Below are positions 40,706-49,510 of a DNA stretch of 64,000 bases, piece after piece (the first letter of the stretch is position 1; each line of letters begins with the position of its first letter). Below the pieces are notes generated by a model. That model was given only the letters and a program-made list of their open reading frames with translations, was not told the DNA's origin and ran no database searches. The position numbers were made by a program, and so were the translations under genes. This stretch comes from Frigoribacterium sp. PhB160. Its GTDB lineage: Bacteria > Actinomycetota > Actinomycetes > Actinomycetales > Microbacteriaceae. Where the stretch lies: positions 186,001 through 250,000 of the forward strand of contig NZ_RKIE01000001.1 of NCBI RefSeq assembly GCF_003751785.1, in the 5' to 3' direction.

Positions 40706-43192
40706 ATGACCGACACCGGACGCCCCGCATTCATCAGCGCCGCCGAGCCGAGCGAGGAGGGAAGCCCCGCGCCATATTTCCGTCGTGGCTTCGAGGTGGG
40801 CGACGACCTCGTCCGGGCCACGCTCACCGCAACCGCCCTGGGCATCGCAGAGATCTGGGTCAACGGTCACCGAGTCGGGGATGAGGTCCTCTTCCCCGGC
40901 TGGACCTCCTACTCGCACCGCATCGTCGCGCGCACCCACGACGTCACGGACCTGGTGGCCGTGGGTGACAACGCGGTCGGCGCCATCGTCGGTGAGGGCT
41001 GGGCCGTCGGCCCCCTGACATGGGAGAACAACCGCCACAACTACGCCGACCGCCCAGCACTGCACGCGCGACTGGAGCTCGAATACGCCGACCGGACCGA
41101 CGTCGTCACGACCGATGCCTCCTTCCGCGTCGGCACGGGCGCCGTCCGGTCGAGCGGCATCTACGCGGGCGAGGTGCACGACGCCCGGGCCGAGCCGGTC
41201 GGGTGGGCCTCAGCCGGCTTCGACGACTCCTCTTGGGTCCCGGCAGCGGCCTACGACGCCGAGGTCGGACGCGTCGAGGTCGACGGGGCCCCGCCCATCC
41301 GTCGCATCGAGGAGCTGACGCCCACCTCGATCACGGAGCGCGCCTCCGGACGTTTCATCGTCGACTTCGGCCAGAACATCTCGGGCTGGGTGCGCCTCAC
41401 CGTCTCCGGCAACGCAGGGGACACGATCGTGCTGCGGCATGCCGAGCTGCTCAACCCGGAGGGCGGCCTCGAGCTCGAAACGCTCCGCAGTGCCGCGGCG
41501 ACCGACCGCTACACGCTGCGCGGCGGGGGCGAAGAGACCTGGGAGCCCGCATTCACCTTCCATGGATTCCGGTACGCCGAGGTCGCGGGATGGCCCGGGA
41601 CGCTCGGCGCCGACGACCTCCGCGCCGTCGTCGTGCACAGCGACATGGAGCGCACCGGCTGGTTCGAGACGTCCGACCCGCTCGTGACGAAGCTGCACGA
41701 GAACACGGTGTGGTCGATGCGCGACAACTTCGTGGGCGTCCCGACGGACTGCCCGCAGCGCGACGAGCGCCTCGGCTGGACCGGCGACCTCAACGCCTTC
41801 TCGCCGACGGCCACCTATCTCTACGACGTGCGGGGCGTGCTCGGGTCGTGGCTCCAGGACCTCGCAGCCGAGCAGGAGGCGGCGGGCACCGTGCCGTGGA
41901 GCGTTCCGGACGTGCTGCCCACCCCCTCCACCGCGACCGCGCTCTGGAGCGACGTCGCGGTGAGCTTGCCGTGGCAGCTCTACCAGGAGTACGGGGACAC
42001 TGAGATCCTCCGTTCCAGTTGGACGTCCATGACCTCGTTCATGGGCGAGGTCGAGGCCGCACTCGACGACGACGGGCTCTGGGGCCACGGCTTCCAGTTC
42101 GGCGACTGGCTCGACCCCGATGCCCCCTCCGACAACCCTGCCGGCGGCAAGACGGACCGATACCTCGTCGCGCAGGCCTACCTCTGCAGGACCACGCGCG
42201 AGCTCGCATCGGCGGCCGAGGTCCTCGGCAAGCGCGACGACGCCCGGCACTACGGCGCGCTCGCCGATCGCGTGCGTACAGCCTTCCGGCGGCACTTCGT
42301 GACCGAGGTCGGCCGTGTCGTGAGCGAGTCCGCGACGGGCTACGCGCTCCCCATCATGTTCGGCCTGCTCGACGACGACCAGCGGCAGGTGGCTGGAGAC
42401 CGGCTGCGCGAGATCGTCACCGCCGTCGGCGGCACCATCTCGACGGGCTTCGCGGGCACGCCCCTCATCACGGACGCGCTGAGCAGCACGGGGCACGTCG
42501 ACGTCGCCTACGACATGCTCCTGCAGAAGAAGAGCCCGTCCTTCCTCTATCCGGTCACCATGGGAGCGACGACCATCTGGGAGCGCTGGGACTCCGTACT
42601 GCCGGACGGCACGATCAACGCCACGGGCATGACGTCGCTGAACCACTACGCTCTCGGGGCCGTCGCCGACTGGCTGCACCGCGTCGTGGGCGGGCTCACC
42701 AGGACCTCGCCCGGCTGGGAGACCTTCACGGTCGCCCCTCTGCCCGGAGGTGGGCTCACCTCGGCCAGGACCGCGCACGAGACGGTACGCGGTCGCGCGG
42801 AGAGCAACTGGTACGTCGACGGCGAGGAGCTCGTGCTCGACGTGGTCGTGCCCGAAGGCGCGACCGCGACGGTCGTGCCGCCGCTCCACCCGGAGGCGCT
42901 CGTGGTGGAGGTGGGCGCGGGCCGTCACTCGTGGCGCTGGCCCCGGCCGGCCGGGTTCGGCGAGGACGTCGTGCTGACGCTCGAGTCACCCGTCAAGGAC
43001 GTCATGAAGGACGACACGGCGTGGGCGGCCGTCTTGGACGTGCTCCGCACCTACTTCCCGGGGGTTCCTGTGGAGGCGGCGGGGAGCCAGCTCGGCGACG
43101 CCCCTCTCGGGATGCTCGCACAGCGCCATCCCTCGGCCTCCGAGGACATGGCACGCGACCTGCTCGCCGCCCTTGCGACCGGCACCTCATGA
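40706..43192 (+). CDS. Alpha-L-rhamnosidase-like enzyme (GH78)
   Basis: This 828-residue protein has the GH78 order: N-terminal beta domains (from FFRRGFEV-like and IWVNGHRVGDEVLFPGWTSY), a Bac_rhamnosid-type domain with RFIVDFGQNISGWVRL, and the (alpha/alpha)6 barrel with FVGVPTDCPQRDERLGWTGD, which holds the conserved acidic residues D353/E354. There is no signal peptide, so it acts inside the cell. It should remove terminal alpha-rhamnose from small glycosides. The last 70 residues resemble a short helical cap rather than a known domain. ATG at 40706 follows GAAGGGA, 32 bp after the GH2 stop, clearly co-transcribed. Confidence 0.9.
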   Translation: MTDTGRPAFISAAEPSEEGSPAPYFRRGFEVGDDLVRATLTATALGIAEIWVNGHRVGDEVLFPGWTSYSHRIVARTHDVTDLVAVGDNAVGAIVGEGWAVGPLTWENNRHNYADRPALHARLELEYADRTDVVTTDASFRVGTGAVRSSGIYAGEVHDARAEPVGWASAGFDDSSWVPAAAYDAEVGRVEVDGAPPIRRIEELTPTSITERASGRFIVDFGQNISGWVRLTVSGNAGDTIVLRHAELLNPEGGLELETLRSAAATDRYTLRGGGEETWEPAFTFHGFRYAEVAGWPGTLGADDLRAVVVHSDMERTGWFETSDPLVTKLHENTVWSMRDNFVGVPTDCPQRDERLGWTGDLNAFSPTATYLYDVRGVLGSWLQDLAAEQEAAGTVPWSVPDVLPTPSTATALWSDVAVSLPWQLYQEYGDTEILRSSWTSMTSFMGEVEAALDDDGLWGHGFQFGDWLDPDAPSDNPAGGKTDRYLVAQAYLCRTTRELASAAEVLGKRDDARHYGALADRVRTAFRRHFVTEVGRVVSESATGYALPIMFGLLDDDQRQVAGDRLREIVTAVGGTISTGFAGTPLITDALSSTGHVDVAYDMLLQKKSPSFLYPVTMGATTIWERWDSVLPDGTINATGMTSLNHYALGAVADWLHRVVGGLTRTSPGWETFTVAPLPGGGLTSARTAHETVRGRAESNWYVDGEELVLDVVVPEGATATVVPPLHPEALVVEVGAGRHSWRWPRPAGFGEDVVLTLESPVKDVMKDDTAWAAVLDVLRTYFPGVPVEAAGSQLGDAPLGMLAQRHPSASEDMARDLLAALATGTS

Positions 43193-43317
43193 CCAGCTGA
43201 TCTCTCGAGCGAGGGGAGCGAATGGACGACGGCCCTCGTCTCAGGCCCTCGACCAGATCTCCGCTGAAACGATTCATTATTCCCATTGACGCACGCCTCG
43301 CGGTGTGATTTCCTCTT

Positions 43318-43333
43318 GGTTACGCGCGTTACC
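43318..43333. promoter_or_regulatory. LacI-type operator upstream of the MFS gene
   Basis: GGTTACGCGCGTTACC, with a central CG and one mismatched pair, lies downstream of TTGACG (43286-43291) and 29 bp before the MFS start. It shares the core ACGCGCG with the GH2 operator at 38174. A second promoter inside the island is therefore likely and under the same repressor. Confidence 0.75.
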
Positions 43334-43362
43334 CACCCGCACTCGAACAATGGAGTTCCGTC

Positions 43363-44760
43363 ATGACCGACGCACCCGGCAAGCACCCCGCCCCTCGTCC
43401 GGCGACAGACCATCCCGTTCCCGAGTTGCCGCTCTCGGCAGCAGGGAACCTCGAGATCGGCGCCGAGCAGATCAGTGAGGGCCTCCGCGAGTCCGGTGAG
43501 AGCGAACGGCCGAAGTTCCGGAAGGGCTATCTCGCTCTCCTCTTCTTGGCGCAGTTCACCCTCTACCTGGCATTCGTCGCCCCGATCGCTTACTCGCTGG
43601 CCGTTCGCATCGACCAGATCGCGCCGGACTCCCGCAACTCGCTCCTCGCGCTCGCCGCGGGCATTCCCGGCATCCTGGTGGTCGTCCTGATGCCGCTCGT
43701 CGGCATGCTCAGCGACCGGACGCGGTCCCGCTTCGGCCGGCGACGCCCCTGGCTGGTGGGAGGTGTGCTCCTCGGACTCATCGGGTCGATCGCGATCGGA
43801 TTCACCGACACTCCCTTCGCGCTCATCGCCGGCTGGTCGATCGCCTACGTCGGCTACTCCACCTCGGCAGCCATGATCGTCAACCACCTCGCAGACAAGC
43901 TGCCCGAGCAGCAGCGTGGACGCGTCACGGGCATCATCGGGGCCATCAACCAGATCGCGCCGTTGTTCGGCGTCGTCCTCGGCGGAGTCCTCGCCAGCAC
44001 CGGAGCCGGCCTCTTCCTGTACCCCGGAATCATCGCGTTCGTCGGCATGACGATCTTCGCCATCGCGATGCGGGACCCCCGCGTGACTGCGCCTCGTGTG
44101 ACCTCGAGCCCGAAGCAGATCCTCCGGGGGTTCTACTTCAACCCGAAGCGCTACCCCAACTTGGCGTGGGTGTTCCTCAGCCGGGCCTTCGTCTTCCTCG
44201 CGCTGTCCTTCTCGCTCTACAACGTCTACCTCCTCCAAGATCGGCTCGGTCTGAGCCCCGCCGAGGTGGCGCAGCTCGTCTCGCTCTCCGGCATCCTGAG
44301 CATCGTCGGCGGCATCGGCGGCGCCATGGGGTCCGGGTGGCTCTCGGACAAGCTCAAGACGCGGAAGCCCTTCCTCCTCGTCAGCGGCATCGTCATCGGG
44401 ATCGGTCTCGTCGGGACAGGTACGACAGCCAGCATCCCGCAGTACGTCGTCGCGAGCCTCCTCACCGCGTTCGGCATCGGTGTCTACGGTGCCGTCGATC
44501 AGGCCCTGGCTCTCGACGTGCTGCCCAAGGACGAGGACGAGAACGGGCGCTACCTCTCGCTCCTGCAGTTGGCGAGCTCGATCCCTCAGGCCGCTGGAGC
44601 GTTCCTGGCGGGTGGCATCCTGGCGCTCTTCAGCGGCGAGTACACCGCAGTGTTCATCGCAGGAGCGATCTGTGCCGTCCTCGGCGCCCTGGCCATCTTG
44701 CCCATCAGCGTGGGGCGGCGGGCCGAGCTCTCGACCACGAGCGTCACCGTTCCTCGCTGA
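43363..44760 (+). CDS. MFS sugar porter (GPH/SLC45-like)
   Basis: This 465-residue protein has twelve hydrophobic helices after a polar 50-residue N-terminus. The loop after helix 2 reads GMLSDRTRSRFGRRRPWLVG, the strongly basic form seen in GPH and SLC45-type sugar/H+ symporters, and the mid-chain loop is GSGWLSDKLKTRKPF. It probably imports the intact glycoside that the surrounding cytoplasmic enzymes degrade. It is followed 36 bp later by the esterase-like gene. Its own operator lies at 43318, so import and hydrolysis are co-induced. Confidence 0.9.
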   Translation: MTDAPGKHPAPRPATDHPVPELPLSAAGNLEIGAEQISEGLRESGESERPKFRKGYLALLFLAQFTLYLAFVAPIAYSLAVRIDQIAPDSRNSLLALAAGIPGILVVVLMPLVGMLSDRTRSRFGRRRPWLVGGVLLGLIGSIAIGFTDTPFALIAGWSIAYVGYSTSAAMIVNHLADKLPEQQRGRVTGIIGAINQIAPLFGVVLGGVLASTGAGLFLYPGIIAFVGMTIFAIAMRDPRVTAPRVTSSPKQILRGFYFNPKRYPNLAWVFLSRAFVFLALSFSLYNVYLLQDRLGLSPAEVAQLVSLSGILSIVGGIGGAMGSGWLSDKLKTRKPFLLVSGIVIGIGLVGTGTTASIPQYVVASLLTAFGIGVYGAVDQALALDVLPKDEDENGRYLSLLQLASSIPQAAGAFLAGGILALFSGEYTAVFIAGAICAVLGALAILPISVGRRAELSTTSVTVPR

Positions 44761-44796
44761 AACGTGGCCGACGTGGCAGACGTGGCAGACGATCGG

Positions 44797-46800
44797 ATGA
44801 GTGACGTGACTGAGCAGGCCGACGAATTCGCCGAGCCCTTCGTCGACGTCGATGAGTGGCGTGAACGCCCTGCGCCTCATCGTTACGTCCACGGGGGATT
44901 CGCGGGCACCGACACCCGGTTCTCGTTCCACCTGCCTCCGGCCCAGCAGTACGAGGGTCGTTTCTTCCAGTACATCACCCCGGTCCCCGACAGCGAGCAC
45001 TTCTCCGAGGGTCTGACGGGGGAGGAGGACAAGATCTCGTTCGCCCTCGAGAGCGGTGGTTGCTTCGTCGAGACGAACGGCGGCGGACAGGCGTCGGGCG
45101 ACCCGTTCTCCGGCGCAGACCCCACCATCGCCGCCTATCGCGCGAACGCGGCAGCGGCGAAGCACGCGCGCGTCGTCGCGTCGGAGATGTACGGCGAACA
45201 TCGCGCCTGGGGCTATGCGTTCGGAGGCAGCGGCGGCGCGTTCCGCACGATCGGCGGAGCTGAGAACACGACGGGTGTCTGGGACGGTGTCGTGCCGTTC
45301 GTGATCGGCTCGCCGTTGTCGATCCCCAACTGCTTCACGGCGCGCATGCACGCGCTGCGCGTGCTCCGGGGTCGATGGGGAGGCATCGTCGACGCCCTGG
45401 ACGCCGGAGGCAGCGGCGACCCGTACGTCGATCTCGACGCCGAGCAGGCCGACGCCCTCCGGGAGGTCACCAGCATGGGCTTCCCGCCGCGTTCCTGGTT
45501 CGGCCACGCGACGATGGGCATGCACGCCCTGGCCGTCCTGTATCCCGGGCTCCGCGCGGTCGACCCCGGGTACTTCGACGACTTCTGGACCGTCCCCGGC
45601 TACCTGGGCGCCGACTCCGGCAGCTCCGTGCACCGCGATCGCGTTCAGCTCCCGACGCGGATCACCGGTCTGCTCACCGCAGGGGACCTCGCTGGTGCCG
45701 GAGTCGGCGATGTCCCGCACCCGGGCGAGTCGACGGGTGCCGCCGACGACGCCTGGTTGGGTCTCGGTGCTGGAGGGGCCACCGTGGCCGTCCGTCTCGC
45801 CGACGTCCCCGAGGTCGACCCGCAGGCCGCCGAGCTCATCGTCACCACAGGTGCATCGGCGGGGTCCCGCCTCGTCGTGCTCCAGCTCGTCGGCGACGTG
45901 GCCGTCTTCGGGCCGCTGGACCCTCGAGAGGCTGCCGCACTCGGGGAGGGCGACGAGGTCCTACTCGACAACAGCGGGTTCCTCGCGGTCCAGACCTACC
46001 ACCGCCATCAGGTGCCCGGCCCTGAGTTCACCGTGTGGGACCAGTTCCGTGACGAGAAGGGTCGACCGCGGTACCCTCAGCGCCCGATGCTCGTGGGTCC
46101 GATGTTCGCCGCCGGAGCCGCGGGCACGGTGCAGACAGGACGATTCGGCGGTCGCATGATCGTGGTCGAGTCGTTGCTCGACCGGGAGGCGTACCCGTGG
46201 CAGGCGGACTGGTACCGATCTCAGGTCGAGGCACACCTCGGACACTCCGTCGACGACCGCTTCCGGTTGTGGATGATCGACCATGCGCTGCACGGCGACT
46301 TCACTGACCAGGAGCACCCCAGTCGAACGGTCAGCTACCTCGGCGTCGTGCACCAGGCACTTCGCGACCTGAGCGCGTGGGTCGAGCGGGGGATCGAACC
46401 CCCGGCGACGACACGCTACGAGATCGTCGACGGCCAGGTCGTAGTACCCGACACGGCCGAACAGCGGCGGGGTGTCCAGCCCCTCGTCCACCTCACCGCT
46501 GACGGGTCGGAGCACGCCGAGGTGAGCGTTGGGCAGGAGATCGTGCTGCGAGCCGAGGCCACGACCCCCGGCACGGGCACGATCGTCGCGATCGAGTGGG
46601 GCGAGGAGGCGCGGGGCATCGTCACAGCGCAGCCGGACATCGCCTCGGGCCCCGCCGTCGAGGTCGAGCGCCGTGTCTCATTCGCCTCTGCCGGGACGTA
46701 CTTCCCGACCGTGCGCGTCACGGCACATCGTGACGGCAACCGGGACGACCGTTTCGCGAGGTTGCAGAACCTCGCTCGAGTGAGGGTGACCGTTCGATGA
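44797..46800 (+). CDS. Uncharacterised alpha/beta-hydrolase-like protein, probable esterase
   Basis: This 667-residue protein is not from a family I can name with certainty. The N-terminal half shows FSFHLPPAQQYEGRFFQYIT, SGGCFVETNGGG and the nucleophile elbow YAFGGSGGAFRT with S145; a later WMIDHALHGDF could hold the catalytic His. The pattern recalls tannase/feruloyl-esterase-like hydrolases. The C-terminal 90 residues form a PKD/Ig-like beta domain (QEIVLRAEATTPGTGTIVAI). No signal peptide is seen. ATG at 44797 is used; GTG at 44764 starts a 9-bp repeat stretch (ADVADVAD). It is co-transcribed with the MFS gene and coupled (ATGA) to GH1, so it may cut acyl esters from imported glycosides. 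Confidence 0.65.
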   Translation: MSDVTEQADEFAEPFVDVDEWRERPAPHRYVHGGFAGTDTRFSFHLPPAQQYEGRFFQYITPVPDSEHFSEGLTGEEDKISFALESGGCFVETNGGGQASGDPFSGADPTIAAYRANAAAAKHARVVASEMYGEHRAWGYAFGGSGGAFRTIGGAENTTGVWDGVVPFVIGSPLSIPNCFTARMHALRVLRGRWGGIVDALDAGGSGDPYVDLDAEQADALREVTSMGFPPRSWFGHATMGMHALAVLYPGLRAVDPGYFDDFWTVPGYLGADSGSSVHRDRVQLPTRITGLLTAGDLAGAGVGDVPHPGESTGAADDAWLGLGAGGATVAVRLADVPEVDPQAAELIVTTGASAGSRLVVLQLVGDVAVFGPLDPREAAALGEGDEVLLDNSGFLAVQTYHRHQVPGPEFTVWDQFRDEKGRPRYPQRPMLVGPMFAAGAAGTVQTGRFGGRMIVVESLLDREAYPWQADWYRSQVEAHLGHSVDDRFRLWMIDHALHGDFTDQEHPSRTVSYLGVVHQALRDLSAWVERGIEPPATTRYEIVDGQVVVPDTAEQRRGVQPLVHLTADGSEHAEVSVGQEIVLRAEATTPGTGTIVAIEWGEEARGIVTAQPDIASGPAVEVERRVSFASAGTYFPTVRVTAHRDGNRDDRFARLQNLARVRVTVR

Positions 46801-48047
46801 CCGCATTCCCCGACGACTTCCTCTGGGGCGCCTCCTCGGCTCCGCACCAGAACGAGGGAAACAACACGAACAGCGACATGTGGGCCCTCGAGCAGCTGCC
46901 CGGATCATCGTTCGCCGAGCGCAGCGGCGACGGGCTCGATTTCTACCATCGGTGGAGAGAGGACATCGACCTGCTGAAGTCCTTGGGCTTGTCCGCGTTC
47001 CGCTTCGGGATCGAATGGGCCCGGGTCGAACCCGTCAGGGGCCATGTCGCGAGAGCTGAGCTCGGGCACTACCGGCGCATCATCGAGTACTGCCTCGAGG
47101 TCGGTGTCGAGCCGGTCGTGACGTTGCACCACTTCTCGAGCCCACTCTGGTTCGTACAGGCGGGCGGGTGGGCATCAGACGAGGCCGTCGACCGGTTCGG
47201 GGACTACGTCACGGCGGTCGCGCCCATCCTCGACGGGGTCACCTGGGTCGCGACGATCAACGAGCCGAACATGTTCGCCGTCATGCACCAGATGAGCACG
47301 CCGCTGCAGTACGACGATCCTCAGGCGGTGCTGGCCCGCATGCGCGAAGCGGCGTCACCCGTGAGCGGGGAAGCCGGCATCAACGCCTTCACCATGCCAG
47401 AGCCGAAGCCGGCAGCGACGGCAGTCATGATCCGAGCCCATGAGCGAGCCCGGGAGATCCTGCACGACCTCACGTCGGTCGAGGTGGGTTGGACCATCGC
47501 CGTGCAGGGCCTCGTGGCTCGATCTGGCCATGAGGAGGATCTCGCCCGGTACCGACACACGTGGGAGGGCGCCTATCTCGAGGTCAGCCGAGAGGACGAC
47601 TGGGTGGGTGTCCAGTCGTACACGAGTCAACTCGTCGGCCCGGACGGACTCGAAGGGGCTCCCGACGGGGCGGAACTGACGCAGGTCGGCTGGGCGTACC
47701 GCCCTGACGCCCTGGAGATGGCCCTCCGGCAGACGTGGCAGGCCACCGGCGGCACCCCCATGCTCATCACGGAGAACGGCATCGCCACGACCGACGACGC
47801 CCGCCGGATCGACTACACGACGGGCGCCCTCGAGGGAGTCGCCAGCGCCATCGCGGACGGGCTGGACGTGAGGGGCTACCTGCACTGGACCTTCGTCGAC
47901 AACTTCGAATGGGTGCATGGGTACGACGTCACCTTCGGTCTCGTCGCCGTGGACCTCGTGACCTTCGACAGGACCCCGAAGCCCAGTGCCCGGTGGCTGG
48001 GGCGCGTTGCCCAAGCCAATTCCCTCACTGCCGTCGCGGGTGCTTGA
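46797..48047 (+). CDS. Glycoside hydrolase family 1 (beta-glucosidase-like)
   Basis: This cytoplasmic 416-residue enzyme is shorter than the usual 440-480. The N-terminal FLWGASSAPHQNEG holds the conserved Gln, the acid/base is E156 in TINEPN, the nucleophile is E326 in LITENG, and YLHWTFVDNFEWVHGY closes the aglycone pocket. The usual HW pair after beta-3 is HF here (TLHHFSSPLW), so specificity may differ from a standard beta-glucosidase. ATG overlaps the preceding stop (ATGA). It is the last gene of the LacI island and convergent with the polyol transporter gene 6 bp away. Confidence 0.92.
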   Translation: MTAFPDDFLWGASSAPHQNEGNNTNSDMWALEQLPGSSFAERSGDGLDFYHRWREDIDLLKSLGLSAFRFGIEWARVEPVRGHVARAELGHYRRIIEYCLEVGVEPVVTLHHFSSPLWFVQAGGWASDEAVDRFGDYVTAVAPILDGVTWVATINEPNMFAVMHQMSTPLQYDDPQAVLARMREAASPVSGEAGINAFTMPEPKPAATAVMIRAHERAREILHDLTSVEVGWTIAVQGLVARSGHEEDLARYRHTWEGAYLEVSREDDWVGVQSYTSQLVGPDGLEGAPDGAELTQVGWAYRPDALEMALRQTWQATGGTPMLITENGIATTDDARRIDYTTGALEGVASAIADGLDVRGYLHWTFVDNFEWVHGYDVTFGLVAVDLVTFDRTPKPSARWLGRVAQANSLTAVAGA

Positions 48048-48053
48048 TGACAC

Positions 48054-49352
48054 TCAGCCCGGAGTGCCCGCTGGGACGGACTCGCGTGCTGGTTCCTGTC
48101 CCGGGTCCTGCGGTGTCTTCAACACGAGCGTAGCCACGGCAGCGAGGAGGTAGAGGGCCACGAAGACCCAGATGATCACGGCCATGTTGCTCACACCGCC
48201 GAGGAGTCCGACGAGGACAGGGCCCACGAAGGCCGACAGGCCCGCAGCGAGCGTGTAGACGGCGAGAGCGCTGCCCTTGTCTTCTGTCTTCACCATGGAG
48301 GGAACGAGAGCCGTAAGCGGGACGAAGCCCGCCAAGCCGATGCCGAAGACGGCCCAGCAGAGCACAGCGACCGCGAAGTTCGGGCCGACGGCAAGGGGCA
48401 CGTAGTAGAGCAGCAGTGCCCCTACGGCGCAGGTGACGCAGCCGAACCAGGTCACGGTCCGCTTCCAGCCGAATCGGTCTCCGATGAGGCCGAATGCGAG
48501 ATTCGCGAAGATGTTGGCCGTGTAGACGATGGTCACGATCTGCAGGTACTCGCCCTGTGAGAAGCCCACTTCGTTCGTGAAGAAGAACGGAGCGACGATG
48601 AACAGGGCGAAGTTGGGTGCCGTGTTCACGAGACGGGCGAAGGCGCCGGCGCTCACTCGTGGCTCGCGCCACAGGATCGAGAGGCCCTTGCCCATCTCGT
48701 GGAGGGGGCTGGTGCCGGGCGCCCCGAGCGGGCCTGCGAATGTGCGTTCCCGGACGCCTAGCAGGGCCACGACGGCGCCTATGGCAACCAGTCCGGCAGA
48801 CAGCCACAGGGTTCCGAACTCACCGAAGACAGGAATCGACGCCGAGGCAACGAGCGAGCCCAGCGTGGGGAGGCCTGCTCCGAAGACGAACCAGAACCAC
48901 CCGACGGAGCTTCCACGCTGATGCGCCGGCGTCGCGGCGTTGATCCAGACCAAGAACGCGTAGGCGAAGAAGGGATACCCGATTCCCCGGATCGAGTAAG
49001 CAACGACGGCCACCCAATGGACGTCCATCCCCACCCCGACCCCGAGGAACAACGCCTCGAAGACGACCCAGTTCAGGGCTCCGATGAACATGACCCGGCG
49101 CGGTCCGAGAATGCTCGAGAGCGTGCCGGCGAGCCACGAGCCGATCGTGACGAAGATGCCGTAAAGGCTGATCGTGATGGCGGCGGCAGACTCGGAGAAG
49201 CCCTCCGAATCGACCAGGAACGGCGACAGGTAGTTCGATTCGACGCCGTCACCCACCATGAAGAGCAAGACTCCGACGAATCCCCAGAAGAGGGGCGCGG
49301 GGATGCCGGCTCGATCAACGAGGCGCGCAGGGGCAGACAAGGTTGTGGTCAC
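48054..49352 (-). CDS. Polyol MFS transporter, RbtT/DalT/CsbX type (paralogue 1)
   Basis: This 432-residue twelve-helix transporter begins with PLFWGFVGVLLFMVGDGVES, the hallmark start of the ribitol/arabitol (RbtT/DalT) and CsbX group, and has GSWLAGTLSSILGPRRVMF after helix 2. It shares this whole pattern with the transporter at 59172-60533, so they are paralogues. It probably imports a pentitol or similar polyol by H+ symport. A weak GntR-type site (CTGTACAGACAA) lies 56 bp upstream. It is convergent with GH1 and belongs to the polyol island rather than to the glycoside island. Confidence 0.88.
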   Translation of the reverse strand: MTTTLSAPARLVDRAGIPAPLFWGFVGVLLFMVGDGVESNYLSPFLVDSEGFSESAAAITISLYGIFVTIGSWLAGTLSSILGPRRVMFIGALNWVVFEALFLGVGVGMDVHWVAVVAYSIRGIGYPFFAYAFLVWINAATPAHQRGSSVGWFWFVFGAGLPTLGSLVASASIPVFGEFGTLWLSAGLVAIGAVVALLGVRERTFAGPLGAPGTSPLHEMGKGLSILWREPRVSAGAFARLVNTAPNFALFIVAPFFFTNEVGFSQGEYLQIVTIVYTANIFANLAFGLIGDRFGWKRTVTWFGCVTCAVGALLLYYVPLAVGPNFAVAVLCWAVFGIGLAGFVPLTALVPSMVKTEDKGSALAVYTLAAGLSAFVGPVLVGLLGGVSNMAVIIWVFVALYLLAAVATLVLKTPQDPGQEPARESVPAGTPG

Positions 49353-49407
49353 GTGATGTTCCCTTTCGTCAACGGCGACGGGACCACGCTAAGTCAAAAA
49401 GTACGGA

Positions 49408-49419
49408 CTGTACAGACAA
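49408..49419. promoter_or_regulatory. Weak GntR-type operator upstream of transporter 1
   Basis: CTGTACAGACAA matches the consensus CTGTACGTACAA/G at ten of twelve bases. It lies 56 bp from the minus-strand start at 49352, next to GTACGGACTGTAC. It is the weakest of the four sites in the island. Confidence 0.45.
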
Positions 49420-49459
49420 TACGAACAACACGGACGGACGTTTCACTGCAGAGAGAAGA

Positions 49460-49482
49460 CCCCGCAGCGAACGACTGCGGGG
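49460..49482 (-). terminator. Terminator of the dehydrogenase-glpX-fba operon
   Basis: CCCCGCAG (49460-49467) pairs with CTGCGGGG (49475-49482). Read on the minus strand, it follows the fba stop by about 28 bp and ends GGGGTCTTCTCTC, pyrimidine-rich. Confidence 0.8.
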
Positions 49483-49510
49483 CCTCTCGTGTCGCGTCAG
49501 GAGGCGCGGG

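Noticed and set aside
43051-45720. 889-aa minus-strand reading frame across the MFS and esterase-like genes
   Set aside because: It is low-complexity, has no recognisable motif and overlaps convincingly coding plus-strand genes.
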